DNA of 64,000 nt, from positions 1 through 64,000 of the forward strand of contig DJMN01000007.1 of the NCBI GenBank assembly GCA_002435385.1, given 5' to 3'. The DNA is from Patescibacteria group bacterium UBA6489 (GTDB lineage Bacteria > Patescibacteriota > Gracilibacteria > BD1-5 > UBA6164). Position 1 is the stretch's first letter. Each line of letters starts with the position of its first letter. The notes below the pieces were generated by a model. It made no database searches and was not told where the DNA came from. It saw only the letters and a list, made by a program, of their open reading frames with translations. A program made the translations under genes and the position numbers. Positions 11,273-20,085 of the stretch are shown here, one piece after another.

Positions 11273-12271
11273 TTAAAAATTATCCAATTTATATTCATCC
11301 CCTTCAGTAAAAACAGATATTCAATTATCTGTTTTTATTATTTTATCTATTTCTAAATCTGTCTCATAAATTATATCTCTATCCTTTGTTTCAGGATTAT
11401 ATTTTATAACAAGGTTATTTCTTTTGTTTTCCCATCAGAAATTTTTCAGCTTTTTCTCTTCTCATTCATAGATAACTCAAATATATCATTCATTTATATA
11501 AACAAAATCTTTAAACATATAAAAGTATTCAATACTATCTTTTTGGTAGTTATAAATGAAAGCTCATTTATCTGTTACAAAAATGAAACTATTATCATCT
11601 ATTCATGATTTAGCATATGATATTTTAGGTGTTATTTCTAGTTTTCTTTTTGTGAAATTAATAGTATTTATCAAATATTTATTTTCTCAAAGAGTTAGCA
11701 ATACATAATCAGAACCATAAACCTTTTCCATAAAAATTTTATCTTTTTCCACTTTTGAAAAAGTTCACAAATTACTTTCACCTAAAGATAAAATTAGCCC
11801 TTCATAGTTAAGTTCAAAATAAAATTTTAGATTTTCTCATAGATTATGATAAGAATAGTATTTCTTTTTATTCATAAGATCTTCAGCTTTTTCTTGAACA
11901 GTCTTTTCTACTCAATCTGTTTCAACCTTTTCCAATTTATTTAATAATGTATCTTTTTCTAACTCTATACTAACTTCAAATTTATTTCTAGCAGGAATTT
12001 CTATATATTTTTCCACTTTCTTATAACCCTCTTTTGAAATTGATAACTTATATTCTAAAGGAGCCAAATCCTTTATAGTACATACATTTTCTTTACAATT
12101 ATAAGTAGCAAATTTTCATATACTTATTTTTTCTAAATACACCTCATATTCTGGAACATTAGAGTTTATAATCAAACTAGATGTATAGTAAACAAAGAAG
12201 TATAAATGTACCAAAAAACCAAAAGCAATAACTCAAATAAAGATTAAAATTCAAAGCACTCTATTAGACAT
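11273..12271 (-). CDS. membrane-anchored PEGA-domain-like protein
   Basis: 332 residues from ATG 12271 to TAA 11273. One N-terminal transmembrane helix (GILIFIGVIAFGFLVHLYFF) is followed by a region with the SNVPEYEVYLEKISIG ... LAPLEYKLSISKEGYK pattern of PEGA domains (residues 38-95). The rest is beta-rich with repeated short strands and no recognised domain, exposed outside the membrane. It converges on the Kazal-like gene with a nine-base gap. Function unknown. Confidence 0.65.
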
Positions 12272-12390
12272 TTTTCATGAAATTATAAAATTATATGAAA
12301 ATGATTATAATCTTTGATATCTAATTTGCAATTTAATAATTTCTTTATATCCTTTATAGAAATTATTTTATACTTATAACCTAGAAACAA

Positions 12391-13236
12391 GTGAGAATTG
12401 ATTGAAAAAAGATAACAAGTTCTATTTATAGCAAAATAAAAAAAGAAATAGAATCATTAGATAAGAAACCTATACTATGAGTTATATTGGTTTGAAAAAA
12501 TCCAGTTAGTCTTAGATATATAAAACAAAAAGAAAGACTAGCTACTTTTTGTGGTATGTGATTTGCTCTAAAACAGTTAGACCACAACATACCAGAGAAA
12601 AAACTTATAGAGACAATAGAAGAGTTCAATAACGATAGAAATGTAAGTTGATACATAGTACAATTACCACTACCAAAACATATAGATACAAAAAAGATAT
12701 TGAGAACAATAAACCCAAATAAAGATGTAGATGGTTTCAGTCCTGAAAATGTAGGAAAAGTTATGATCTGAGATAATACAGGTTTTATACCATGTACTCC
12801 ATTATGAATAATAGAAATAATAAAATACCTAGACATAAACCCAGAATGAAAAAATATAACAGTAATAGGGAAGAGTAATATAGTCTGAAAACCAATCGCA
12901 GCATTACTGATGAATGCATGAGCTACTGTTACAGTCTGCAATAGCAAAACAAGAGATATTAGATCTTTCACAAGTGGTGCAGATATAGTAATATGTGCAG
13001 CAGGAAAGCCAAATCTTTTGACTTTAGATATGATAAAAATGGATACAGTAGTTATTGATGTATGATTCACTATTGTTGATTGAAAAATTTTATGAGATGC
13101 AGACTTTGAAAACATAGATATTGCAGGAGTACAAATAACTCCAGTACCTTTTGGAGTATGACCACTAACAGTTGCGATGCTTATGAAAAATACTCTAAAG
13201 GCCTATAAAAAAGCTAATATAGGGATAAAATCTTAA
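12391..13236 (+). CDS. folD: FolD bifunctional methylene-THF dehydrogenase/cyclohydrolase
   Basis: 281 residues. It interconverts 5,10-methylene-THF, methenyl-THF and 10-formyl-THF in one-carbon metabolism. Signatures are the YIKQKE active-site segment with catalytic Lys, GYIVQLPLPKHID, NPNKDVDGFSP, PCTPLGI, and the Rossmann segment VIGKSNIVGKPIA. The conserved PVPFGVGPLTVAMLM closes the protein. The start is GTG at 12391: an in-frame TAG lies two codons upstream, so no longer start is possible. Several family Gly are TGA. Confidence 0.95.
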
Positions 13237-13250
13237 TAAAAAGAGAAATT

Positions 13251-13355
13251 AAGAAATTAGAGAAATAATAATAAAACGAACTGTTAGAAGATTTATACTA
13301 AGATTAATTGTAGAAAATCTTCTCCTGTGAGTGTATTATTTTTATCTAATTTCTT
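13251..13355 (+). repeat. dispersed fold-back element, type A copy 1 (candidate structured RNA or MITE)
   Basis: Terminal arms 13251-13273 and 13334-13355 (AAGAAATTAGA / TCTAATTTCTT) form a long outer stem. Inside, AGAAGATTT (13286-13294) pairs with AAATCTTCT (13315-13323). The core GATTTATACTAA and the GAGTGTATTATT motif recur in the copies at 55486, 34131 and 62271. It contains no ORF. Confidence 0.75.
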
Positions 13356-13391
13356 GGGTTTATTTAATTTTTGTTCCATAACAAAAAAAAG

Positions 13392-13637
13392 ATGTCTAAA
13401 AAAAATAATAATATAAAAATATTTATTTCTTCTATACTTATAGTATTAGCATTTTTCTTGTGATATCTCTTTAGTGAAAATAAAACAAAATCTAAAATAG
13501 AACAACTAGAAAATAAAGAAAGTTATGTAAGTATAGAAAGAAAAGGGAAGAATGTAAATATAACAAATATAAATGAAAATATTATTTTGTTATTAGACTG
13601 AAAAGAGGTAGAATCAGGGGAAATAACACTAGAATAA
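13392..13637 (+). CDS. small single-pass membrane protein, unknown
   Basis: 81 residues: a basic N-terminus, one transmembrane helix (IFISSILIVLAFFLGYLF, with one Gly as TGA) and a short charged, beta-prone C-terminal part. No family recognised. It sits between the type A element and the tRNA cluster. Confidence 0.55.
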
Positions 13638-13715
13638 ACACATTTTTAAAGAAAATAGAAAAAAATTTTGACTTTAGAAAGTTTTTTAATAAGATATCTC
13701 TCGCATAGTTGATAT

Positions 13716-13792
13716 GCGGGTGTAGCTCAATTGGCTAGAGCATCTGCCTTCCAAGCAGAGGGTTGTGGGTTCGAGTCCCATCACCCGCTCCA
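13716..13792 (+). tRNA. tRNA-Gly (anticodon TCC)
   Basis: Complete cloverleaf: acceptor GCGGGTG/CACCCGC, anticodon stem TCTGC/GCAGA with loop CTTCCAA, T-loop TTCGAGT and encoded CCA. The anticodon TCC reads GGA/GGG-type glycine codons. The tRNA-Gly(TCA) expected for UGA reading is not in this window. Confidence 0.97.
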
Positions 13793-13817
13793 TTTTCTTA
13801 GAAGATAGGAGTGAGTA

Positions 13818-13874
13818 AAAGTAGAAAGTAGAAAGTTTAGAACAGTACTTTCTAATAGAAATCTACTTTTTTTT
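13818..13874 (+). terminator. hairpin between tRNA-Gly and tRNA-Ile
   Basis: AGTAGA ... TCTACT pairing plus an inner AGAAAG/CTTTCT stem is followed by eight T. It probably terminates the tRNA-Gly transcript, or is an RNA processing site. Confidence 0.5.
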
Positions 13875-13887
13875 GTTTATCTTCTTT

Positions 13888-13964
13888 GGGCGTATAGCTC
13901 AGCTGGTTAGAGCGCACGACTGATAATCGTGAGGTCGGTGGTTCAAGTCCACCTATGCCCACCA
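13888..13964 (+). tRNA. tRNA-Ile (anticodon GAT)
   Basis: Acceptor GGGCGTA/TATGCCC, anticodon loop CTGATAA giving GAT, T-arm GGTTCAAGTCC, encoded ACCA end. Confidence 0.97.
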
Positions 13965-14062
13965 TTTTAAGTTTCTCTTACGATAAGCGATAACGAATCG
14001 GAAGGAAAGTTACATCGAGTAAACAAATGCGAATGAGATGGAGAGAATAACTATATTTTTTT

Positions 14063-14139
14063 CGGGAACTGGCGCAATCGGCTAGCGCACACGCTTTGGG
14101 AGCGTGGGGTTAAGAGTTCGAGTCTCTTGTTCCCGACCA
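14063..14139 (+). tRNA. tRNA-Pro (anticodon TGG)
   Basis: Acceptor CGGGAAC/GTTCCCG, anticodon stem CACGC/GCGTG with loop TTTGGGA giving TGG, T-loop GTTCGAGTC, encoded ACCA end. The 98 bases before it (13965-14062) hold nothing recognisable. Confidence 0.97.
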
Positions 14140-14194
14140 TACATGAAAAACTGATGAACTTCAATATTTCTATTTTGATATTGAAATTTTAATA

Positions 14195-14237
14195 AAAAGA
14201 TAAAAGCACTAGATTTAATCTAGTGCTTTTATCTTTT
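14195..14237. terminator. bidirectional terminator after the tRNA cluster
   Basis: Perfect inverted repeat of AAAAGATAAAAGCACTAGAT with a tiny loop, A-rich on one side and T-rich on the other. Confidence 0.85.
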
Positions 14238-14255
14238 CTAGTTTTTCTAAAAAAC

Positions 14256-15309
14256 TTGGCATAATAGAAAAAAAAAGGGGGCTAAAATAAAGAGTATTTG
14301 GTAATATAAAGCCATATACTCTTTAACTTTTAGAACCATGAATAAAAGTTACACAAAAAAATGTAAAAAATTTAGTTCATCAGAAATCAAAAAAGATTGA
14401 TTTAAAAGATGAAAACAAAGATATAAATGTAAGTGTTGCTGACATGTATTTCAAAATAAAACAAGGAAAGCAAAGAATAGATATAAATAAGCTGTATAAT
14501 AATTATTGTTTATGAAAACAAACCTATGAACAACTATCAGAAACATACTGAATATCAATAAAAACAGTTCAATCTAAACTAGATAAATATCAGATACAAA
14601 TACCACGAGTAAAAGTTCAAGAAGTAATTTTAGTAATAGATACAACATACTTTGGAGAATTTTGAGTTATGGTATTTAAAGATGCTTACAGAAATAAAAA
14701 TCTGCATATAAATATAGTAGATAGTGAGAATAATACTGATTACAAAAACTGAGTTAGAGAACTAGAAAAAGCTCGATGGATAATTAAAGCTATAGTTTGT
14801 GATTGAAGAAGATGATTACTTACTTGATTTGATAATATTCCTACTCAGATGTGTGATTTTCATCAAGTAGCGATAGTAAGAAGATATATAACTAAGAAAC
14901 CTATTTTAGAAGCAAATAAGGCATTAAATTGGATAGCTAGATTACTTGTTAATACAGACAAAGAAACTTTTACTTATTATTTAGATTTATATTGAGAAAA
15001 ATACTGAGATTTTCTTAAAGAAAGAAAATTAAATTCTAAGTGAAAACTTGAGTATATTCATAAAAGAACTAAATCTGCTTATTTTTCTTTAAAAAATAAT
15101 TTGAAATATCTATTTACTTATTATGATTATATGTGACAGATAGATATTCCAAATACTACTAACTGATTAGAATGAATTTTCGGTCATTTTAAGGCTAATG
15201 TTAGCTTACATAGATGATCAAAAAAAGAGAGAAAAATTAAATTAATTTTATCTCTTTTATACGGAAAAATTTAAACTTCTCAGCCACTCATTTTTTTCTA
15301 TTATGCCAA
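14256..15309 (+). mobile_element. insertion sequence, IS256-group (IS1249-like), ~1.05 kb
   Basis: Imperfect terminal inverted repeats enclose the transposase: left TTGGCATAATAGAAAAAAA at 14256, right the complement ending GCCAA at 15309. The similarity continues to a GGGCT/AGCC block, about 26 bp in total. I see no clear target-site duplication. It lies between the tRNA cluster and the left border of the standard-code-like gene block. It uses TGA as Gly, so it is adapted to this host. Confidence 0.8.
14338..15274 (+). CDS. IS transposase, zinc-finger IS1249-like, frame-shifted
   Basis: Frame 1 (14338-14490, 50 residues) encodes an N-terminal zinc ribbon with CKCCGHVFQN. Frame 2, one base ahead (from about 14480 to TAA 15274), encodes the rest: LYNNYCLGKQTYEQLSETYG helix-turn-helix, then DDE motifs VIDTTYFG, VCDGRRG and NGLEGIFGHFK. 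The pattern fits the IS256-group variant with a zinc-binding N-terminus. Joining the halves needs a +1 shift near 14480, so the gene is either recently broken or uses programmed frameshifting. Glycines are often TGA. Confidence 0.8.
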
Positions 15310-15319
15310 ACAAATCAAC

Positions 15320-15353
15320 AAAAAACTCACTAGTATCACTAGTGAGTTTTTTA
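15320..15353 (-). terminator. terminator at the left end of the standard-code-like block
   Basis: AAAAAACTCACTAGT atc ACTAGTGAGTTTTTT hairpin, placed 14 bases after the AAA+ gene stop on the minus strand. Confidence 0.85.
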
Positions 15354-15366
15354 TATTTTACTCCTT

Positions 15367-16983
15367 TTATGTTAAATGTTTGTATGTAGAATACTCAACT
15401 GCATGACGAGTTTGCTCTTTGCGGGCATCTTCAGCAATCAAGAAATTCACATTTTGCATGACGTCTGAGAGGTTTACATCTTCAGGGGATTCGCTAATGG
15501 CTCTTTCAGCAGCAACCTCAGCAATTGCATCGCGTAGGTTACTATTTGAAAGACCATGAGTTACGTCCAGAAATTTATCTTTTTCAGAGTTGTGAACCAC
15601 TATGTCAAAGTGGTCAAACATCCTTTTAATAAATTCCCATTTATCATCCCCATCCAAATCAAGAATTGGAATTTTGATTTCAACACGACGTTGGAAATCG
15701 GTAGGTAAGTTTTGAGGACGTGAGGTATTAAAAACCCAATGGATTTTACCTCTATCACTATCGTCTCCCATCCAATCTAGTAATACTCCCATCAGTTCAC
15801 GGTCAGTTTGATGATTATTATCATTTTCTGGATCAGCAAACATTGTGTCTGCTTCGGTTTTGACCAAAATCACCTTTCCAAAGCTTCGTACAATCCGCTT
15901 CAATTTCTCTACAATTTCAAGGGTTTCTCCATACCATTTAGATTTGAGATTCCCTATTTTTAATGCAGGAAGATGGACTTCATGGATAAAAGCTTCAAGA
16001 ATATAATCTTTTCCAACACCAGTTGGCCCAGTAAACATCAAACCTTTCCATATGAGCTTTTTATCACTTAAAAACATTCGTTTTTTCAGTTTATCCAGCT
16101 CTTTTTTTATTTTTTCATATCCGATTACTGCATCATATCCATGACTAGTTTCCATTACAGAAACTTTTCCAGCCATATTCCTTGATATGATTGTTGAAAC
16201 CTCATTACTAATATTTTCCTTAATACTTGAGCTATCTTCCTTGAGAATTGATTTTAAATTCGTCAAAGATATACCAGCAGATAGTAAGGAAATTTCAGCT
16301 ATGAGTGCTTGATCAAACTCTCTATGATATTTTTCTGAAAAATATTCAATAAATCTGAGTCTTTCCAGTTGATCAGGGAGATTGAGTTCGATATTTTCAA
16401 GGGTTGGAATATCTCTGATATCCTCATTGAGCGCGTAGAAATTTTTTGACAGCATAACAACCATGTTATTACTTGATACGAAATCTGAGCTTTCAAAAAT
16501 TTCTCGTGCAGAAGAAATAATGAGTTTTTCATCCAAACCCATCTGATTGATGGGTTTGTTTGGAAAAATGATATCAGCATCTTCGATGATGATAATCAGG
16601 TTTTTTACGTCTTTTTTCAGCTTTTTAAGTCTTGCATACTCCTCTAGAAGGGTTTTAATATGGTGAAGTCCAGAAACAATGTTATACTTTGAATCAGCAT
16701 AATCAAGACCAAAAATGAGCTTGTGTTTTTGTTCCAAGTCTTTATCATATGAGAAAAATTCTTGTTTATGGTAATCGCTTGAATAGCGAAAACCACGAGA
16801 TGGAGAATATAATACAACATGATTATTTTCTCCAAACTTTTGAACAAGAAGTTCACTTGGTTTATTTTCAGATATTTCATTGTTTTGTTCAACGAGGATA
16901 ATATCTGAGATATTTCCAGTGACAGTAAAAATGTTACTAATATTTTTACTGTATAGATCAATAAGGTTTTGTAAAAAATTCAT
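15367..16983 (-). CDS. Ycf46-like AAA+ ATPase, last gene of the ABC operon
   Basis: 538 residues with a GGAG ribosome site before ATG 16983. The N-terminal half looks like a degenerate AAA fold (NLIIIIEDADIIFPN near 125-145, no Walker A). The C-terminal half is an AAA+ module: GPTGVGKD near 318, KWYGETLEIVEKLKR pore-like segment, VILVKTEADTMF at the Walker B position, NTSRP sensor 1, FQRRVEIKIP arginine-finger segment. The Walker B Asp is replaced (KTEAD instead of the usual DE pair), and GKD replaces GKT/S. A degenerate plus active AAA pair recalls Ycf46/Cdc48-like proteins. It probably remodels a cytoplasmic partner such as the PspA-like protein; that is inference. No in-frame TGA. Confidence 0.7.
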   Translation of the reverse strand: MNFLQNLIDLYSKNISNIFTVTGNISDIILVEQNNEISENKPSELLVQKFGENNHVVLYSPSRGFRYSSDYHKQEFFSYDKDLEQKHKLIFGLDYADSKYNIVSGLHHIKTLLEEYARLKKLKKDVKNLIIIIEDADIIFPNKPINQMGLDEKLIISSAREIFESSDFVSSNNMVVMLSKNFYALNEDIRDIPTLENIELNLPDQLERLRFIEYFSEKYHREFDQALIAEISLLSAGISLTNLKSILKEDSSSIKENISNEVSTIISRNMAGKVSVMETSHGYDAVIGYEKIKKELDKLKKRMFLSDKKLIWKGLMFTGPTGVGKDYILEAFIHEVHLPALKIGNLKSKWYGETLEIVEKLKRIVRSFGKVILVKTEADTMFADPENDNNHQTDRELMGVLLDWMGDDSDRGKIHWVFNTSRPQNLPTDFQRRVEIKIPILDLDGDDKWEFIKRMFDHFDIVVHNSEKDKFLDVTHGLSNSNLRDAIAEVAAERAISESPEDVNLSDVMQNVNFLIAEDARKEQTRHAVEYSTYKHLT

Positions 16984-16999
16984 ATTATTTTCTCCATTT

Positions 17000-17017
17000 C
17001 CCCATCATATGATGGGG
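17000..17017 (-). other. intergenic palindrome between ABC ATPase and AAA+ genes
   Basis: Perfect 18-bp palindrome CCCCATCATATGATGGGG without a T-run, just before the GGAG ribosome site of the AAA+ gene. It could be an RNA stability or attenuation hairpin. Confidence 0.5.
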
Positions 17018-17033
17018 AAAAAAAGTGGTTGAG

Positions 17034-17936
17034 TTACTTCGCTGATTTGATGCTATCAGGATGATTGAGACTAAAATCCGATACCGGTTGTCTTACATCT
17101 TCCTGGAAACACTCATAATCAGCCTTTTTTATCCATGTTTCCGTTTCTGGATGAAACATTCTGTCGCGCATGGATATCTCTTGACCCAAGAGTGGGTGAG
17201 CTTCATCAAAGGCAATTTTTGCACCTATATGCTCACCACCGTCATAATATCTGGTGAGAGCAATAAGTCGTGTTGCCAGTGCTGGAACATCTCCATTGAG
17301 GTCGTGAGTCACAAACAATACAGTAATATTATGTTCGTGTTGGATTTTAACCAGACTTTTTCTGAGATCCATTTTGGTAATAGGATCGAGAGCAGAAAAT
17401 GCTTCATCCATCAAAATCACTTTGGGTTTCATGATTAGTGCCGCAACGATGGCAACCCTCTGTTTTTGACCACCTGAGAGTTCAAAAGGATATTTATCCG
17501 CATGTTTTTCCATGTCAACCATTTTCAGGTATTCCATAGCTTGCTCGCGTACTTGCCTCATATATGGAGTATGAAGTTTGAAAAAGCTAAGTATGTCATA
17601 GAAAACATTTTGGACGAATGGAGTGGAATCAAGAATAACCCCCTGCATTATATTTTGAACTGCTGTCATATTGGGAAACAAGGAATAGTCTTGTGGAACA
17701 TAACCAATATGCCTATTTGGACCTTTTAGCAGATCTTCATCTACATGTATGAGACCTGAGATAGGCTTTTCTACACCAAGGATTTGGCGTAGAAGTGAAG
17801 ATTTTCCAGCACCAGATGGACCAACGATACAAACAAGCTCTCCTTCACGAACATCTAGGTTAATATCATGAAGGATTACTTTTTCACTGTAAGTGACGTT
17901 CATGCCTCTTACTTTGATAAGAACATCTTTTTCCAT
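17034..17936 (-). CDS. ABC transporter ATP-binding protein, nitrate/sulfonate/taurine type
   Basis: 300 residues. It is the nucleotide-binding subunit of an importer in the TauB/SsuB/NrtD family. Walker A GPSGAGKSS at 37-45, Q-loop VPQDYSLFPN, signature LSGGQKQRVAI near 153, Walker B VILMDEAFSALDP near 173 and H-loop LFVTHDL near 212. An extra loop between Q-loop and signature (VFYDILSFFKLHTPY) and a C-terminal extension of about 60 residues are unusual. It begins six bases after the permease stop, with its ribosome site inside the permease gene. Standard codons, no TGA. Confidence 0.9.
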   Translation of the reverse strand: MEKDVLIKVRGMNVTYSEKVILHDINLDVREGELVCIVGPSGAGKSSLLRQILGVEKPISGLIHVDEDLLKGPNRHIGYVPQDYSLFPNMTAVQNIMQGVILDSTPFVQNVFYDILSFFKLHTPYMRQVREQAMEYLKMVDMEKHADKYPFELSGGQKQRVAIVAALIMKPKVILMDEAFSALDPITKMDLRKSLVKIQHEHNITVLFVTHDLNGDVPALATRLIALTRYYDGGEHIGAKIAFDEAHPLLGQEISMRDRMFHPETETWIKKADYECFQEDVRQPVSDFSLNHPDSIKSAK

Positions 17937-17942
17937 AGATAT

Positions 17943-18815
17943 TTACCCCTTTTGATACCAGCGATACTTATACTTGATGACTAACTCAATACCAAAATAA
18001 AAAATCAAGGCAAGGATCGTAACAATCAAAATATAAGGTATGATGATATCATGTGCCATAAAACGTTTCAGAAGAAAGGTTCGAAAACCTAAGCCAGCTT
18101 GAACCCCAAGTGTTTCAGCAAAATATACACCAACCCAAGCCATAGGGAGACTCATTTGAAGTGATTTCAATATACCTGGGATAATCATTTTAAAATTCCC
18201 CTTGGCAATTTCGAGTTCACTGGCTCCTTTGGTAAAGAATTGGGTATTCAGATTGAGAGGAATTCCTTTGAGTTGATGTACTATATCTTTAGTTAAAACA
18301 AAAAACAAAAAGATAAAGATGATTACTACTGAAAGTTCAAATCCAGGAGTAAAAGCAACAAAAAGGAGTGGAACAGTTGCAGGCGGAGGGATAATACTTG
18401 CAATATTTATCGTGGGCATGATTATCGCCTCGATAATTGGAAAAGTTCCTGCAAGGATTCCAAACAGTATTGCTACTGCTGTGGTAATCAAAATTCCAGA
18501 AACCAAAATATTCAAAGATGATTTTACATCAGTAAAAGTTTTTGGCTCACCAGTTTTTCTATCATTTTTTGTTGAATACTCAACAATCCCATCCCACATT
18601 CTTGAATAAGTAGGTAAAATCTTGTAAAGAGATCGTACCTCTTTTTCATAAGCTGTTAATTCTTGTCTTGGTTTATCAATAGCATTGTTATATACTCCAT
18701 CAATTTCCATAGACTTGAAGTGATACCACGATATAATGAGTACTATTGGTAATAACCCAAGTAGTACTTTTTGCCATAGTAGTAGCTTAGCCCTATTACC
18801 AATAATATATCTCAC
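17943..18815 (-). CDS. ABC transporter permease, taurine/nitrate type
   Basis: 290 residues from the GTG at 18815, chosen because CGGAGAAAC lies just upstream; a longer reading from 18860 would begin inside a hairpin. It is a polytopic permease with an N-terminal helix, a 60-residue extracytoplasmic loop, then the BPD_transp_1 core. The EAA loop is ASELEIAKGNFKMIIPGILKSL near residue 190, followed by MPMAWVGVY-like LPMAWVGVYFAE. It pairs with the ATPase at 17034 and the binding protein at 18892. The EAA loop lacks the first Gly-rich pattern of some relatives but is recognisable. Confidence 0.88.
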   Translation of the reverse strand: MRYIIGNRAKLLLWQKVLLGLLPIVLIISWYHFKSMEIDGVYNNAIDKPRQELTAYEKEVRSLYKILPTYSRMWDGIVEYSTKNDRKTGEPKTFTDVKSSLNILVSGILITTAVAILFGILAGTFPIIEAIIMPTINIASIIPPPATVPLLFVAFTPGFELSVVIIFIFLFFVLTKDIVHQLKGIPLNLNTQFFTKGASELEIAKGNFKMIIPGILKSLQMSLPMAWVGVYFAETLGVQAGLGFRTFLLKRFMAHDIIIPYILIVTILALIFYFGIELVIKYKYRWYQKG

Positions 18816-18834
18816 TTTTGTTTCTCCGAAAATG

Positions 18835-18867
18835 AAAAGGTGGAGGTTTAAACCCTCCACCTCTTTT
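18835..18867 (-). other. intercistronic hairpin between binding protein and permease
   Basis: GGTGGAGGTTT / AACCCTCCACC stem. Such hairpins after binding-protein genes commonly make the first gene more abundant than the permease. Here it also ends in TTTT when read on the minus strand. Confidence 0.65.
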
Positions 18868-18891
18868 ATTACACGAAACGATATAACCTAC

Positions 18892-19914
18892 TTACTCTAC
18901 GTCGAATTTGACGGTAACAGGAGCAGACATATCGCCACCTTTGTTTCCATGCAGCTCATAAGCTGCTTTTGACTTGAATTCAGAGAAAAACCCATAATCC
19001 TTAGCCAGTTTATAGGTATCTTCCTGAAATTTGGGGAAATCCCCTTGGTAGAATGCCATTTCCTCATCAGGAGTAAAGATTTTACTTCCACCCAACATAG
19101 TTTTGACTTCACCTAGGCTATTCCCAGTTTTATTCATGATCTCCAACATCAATGAATTGTATTCATCACCACGACCAGACAGAATCACGGAAGCAGTTTT
19201 ATCCCACAATGCACGCAGGAATTTTGCCTTGTGGTCAAAATCATCCACATCAGTTCCCAATGCAATCATATCGATAATGGTTTTGGGAAATTCAGCGGAT
19301 GTTCCAGCCATGTTTCCTTCAGAGCTGTAGGCAGTATCCAAGGCAGGATTCCATGTGACAATATTGTCATATTTCCCTGCCAAATAACCAGACAGTAACA
19401 CCGAATCTGCATCCACATGAATCAGGTTGAAATCCTTTTGGGGATCAAGTCCCATGGATTTTGCCTTTTCGATGAAAAGCTGTTCAGAGATGCTTGCTCG
19501 AACCATGTATACATCCTGTCCCTTGATATCATTCAAAGAGCTCCCATTTCTGAGTATAATACCATCATTACCAGCAGAATAATCTTGCAAGACAATGGCG
19601 GTCATGTTACGACCAGAAAGGGCTAGCATTTGGTCCAGGTTGGTTACTGTTACTGCATCAACAGCAGCAGTACTGGCCATTGCCAGAGACTGTAGATAGT
19701 CGGGTTGATGGTTGAGGCTCAGCTTACATCCGTATTGTCTCTCAATGTCATTATAGAGCCCCGCATTCTGAGCTGCATCAATTGCAACCCAGTTTATATA
19801 CAGGCTTGTACTCAAGCTTACATCACAAGTGTTTGCAACGACCGATGATAGTCCCACAACGACCGATGACAATCCCACAACAATAGAAATTACAATTTTT
19901 ACAAATTGTCTCAT
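18892..19914 (-). CDS. periplasmic-type substrate-binding protein (NMT1/SsuA-like)
   Basis: 340 residues. A signal peptide (MRQFVKIVISIVVG) contains a duplicated GLSSVV unit from a 21-bp tandem repeat. The mature part has the SsuA/TauA/NMT1 look: YINWVAIDAAQNAGLYNDIE, ALSGRNMTAIVLQDYS, KGQDVYMVRASISEQLF, GYLAGKYDNIVTWNPAL. This class binds nitrate, sulfonates, taurine or thiamine precursors; the ligand cannot be told. There is no lipobox Cys at the signal end. First gene of operon two, with a strong promoter upstream. Confidence 0.85.
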   Translation of the reverse strand: MRQFVKIVISIVVGLSSVVVGLSSVVANTCDVSLSTSLYINWVAIDAAQNAGLYNDIERQYGCKLSLNHQPDYLQSLAMASTAAVDAVTVTNLDQMLALSGRNMTAIVLQDYSAGNDGIILRNGSSLNDIKGQDVYMVRASISEQLFIEKAKSMGLDPQKDFNLIHVDADSVLLSGYLAGKYDNIVTWNPALDTAYSSEGNMAGTSAEFPKTIIDMIALGTDVDDFDHKAKFLRALWDKTASVILSGRGDEYNSLMLEIMNKTGNSLGEVKTMLGGSKIFTPDEEMAFYQGDFPKFQEDTYKLAKDYGFFSEFKSKAAYELHGNKGGDMSAPVTVKFDVE

Positions 19915-19968
19915 CTTTTTCTCCTACTAGAGTCGTAAAATGTTAATGACCAATACTATAACTATTTT

Positions 19969-19981
19969 GGCTATAATAGCC
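19969..19981. promoter_or_regulatory. candidate operator overlapping the transcription start of operon two
   Basis: Perfect palindrome GGCTAT A ATAGCC placed six bases downstream of the -10 element, about where transcription should begin. It could bind a repressor; no regulator gene is in the block. Confidence 0.4.
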
Positions 19982-19987
19982 TTCTAT

Positions 19988-20015
19988 ATAATAGATGGAA
20001 AAAATAAAAAGTCAA
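19988..20015 (-). promoter_or_regulatory. sigma70-like promoter of the ABC operon
   Basis: On the minus strand TTGACT (20015-20010) is followed after 16 bases by TATTAT (19993-19988). The binding-protein start codon lies about 75 bases downstream behind GTAGGAGAAAAAG. Confidence 0.7.
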
Positions 20016-20085
20016 TTTTTTTTTCAGTTCTATTGTAGTAATCCTTCTTTTCAGATTTAGCGATAACGGTATCTGGAGTTTTTTT

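Noticed and set aside
12426..13115. 229-residue minus-strand frame
   Set aside because: It lies entirely over folD, whose motifs and TGA-Gly pattern are convincing.
13251..13355. Type A element as a simple terminator
   Set aside because: The stem is too long and has an inner conserved hairpin; the same core occurs in other contexts with different arms, so a terminator alone does not explain it.
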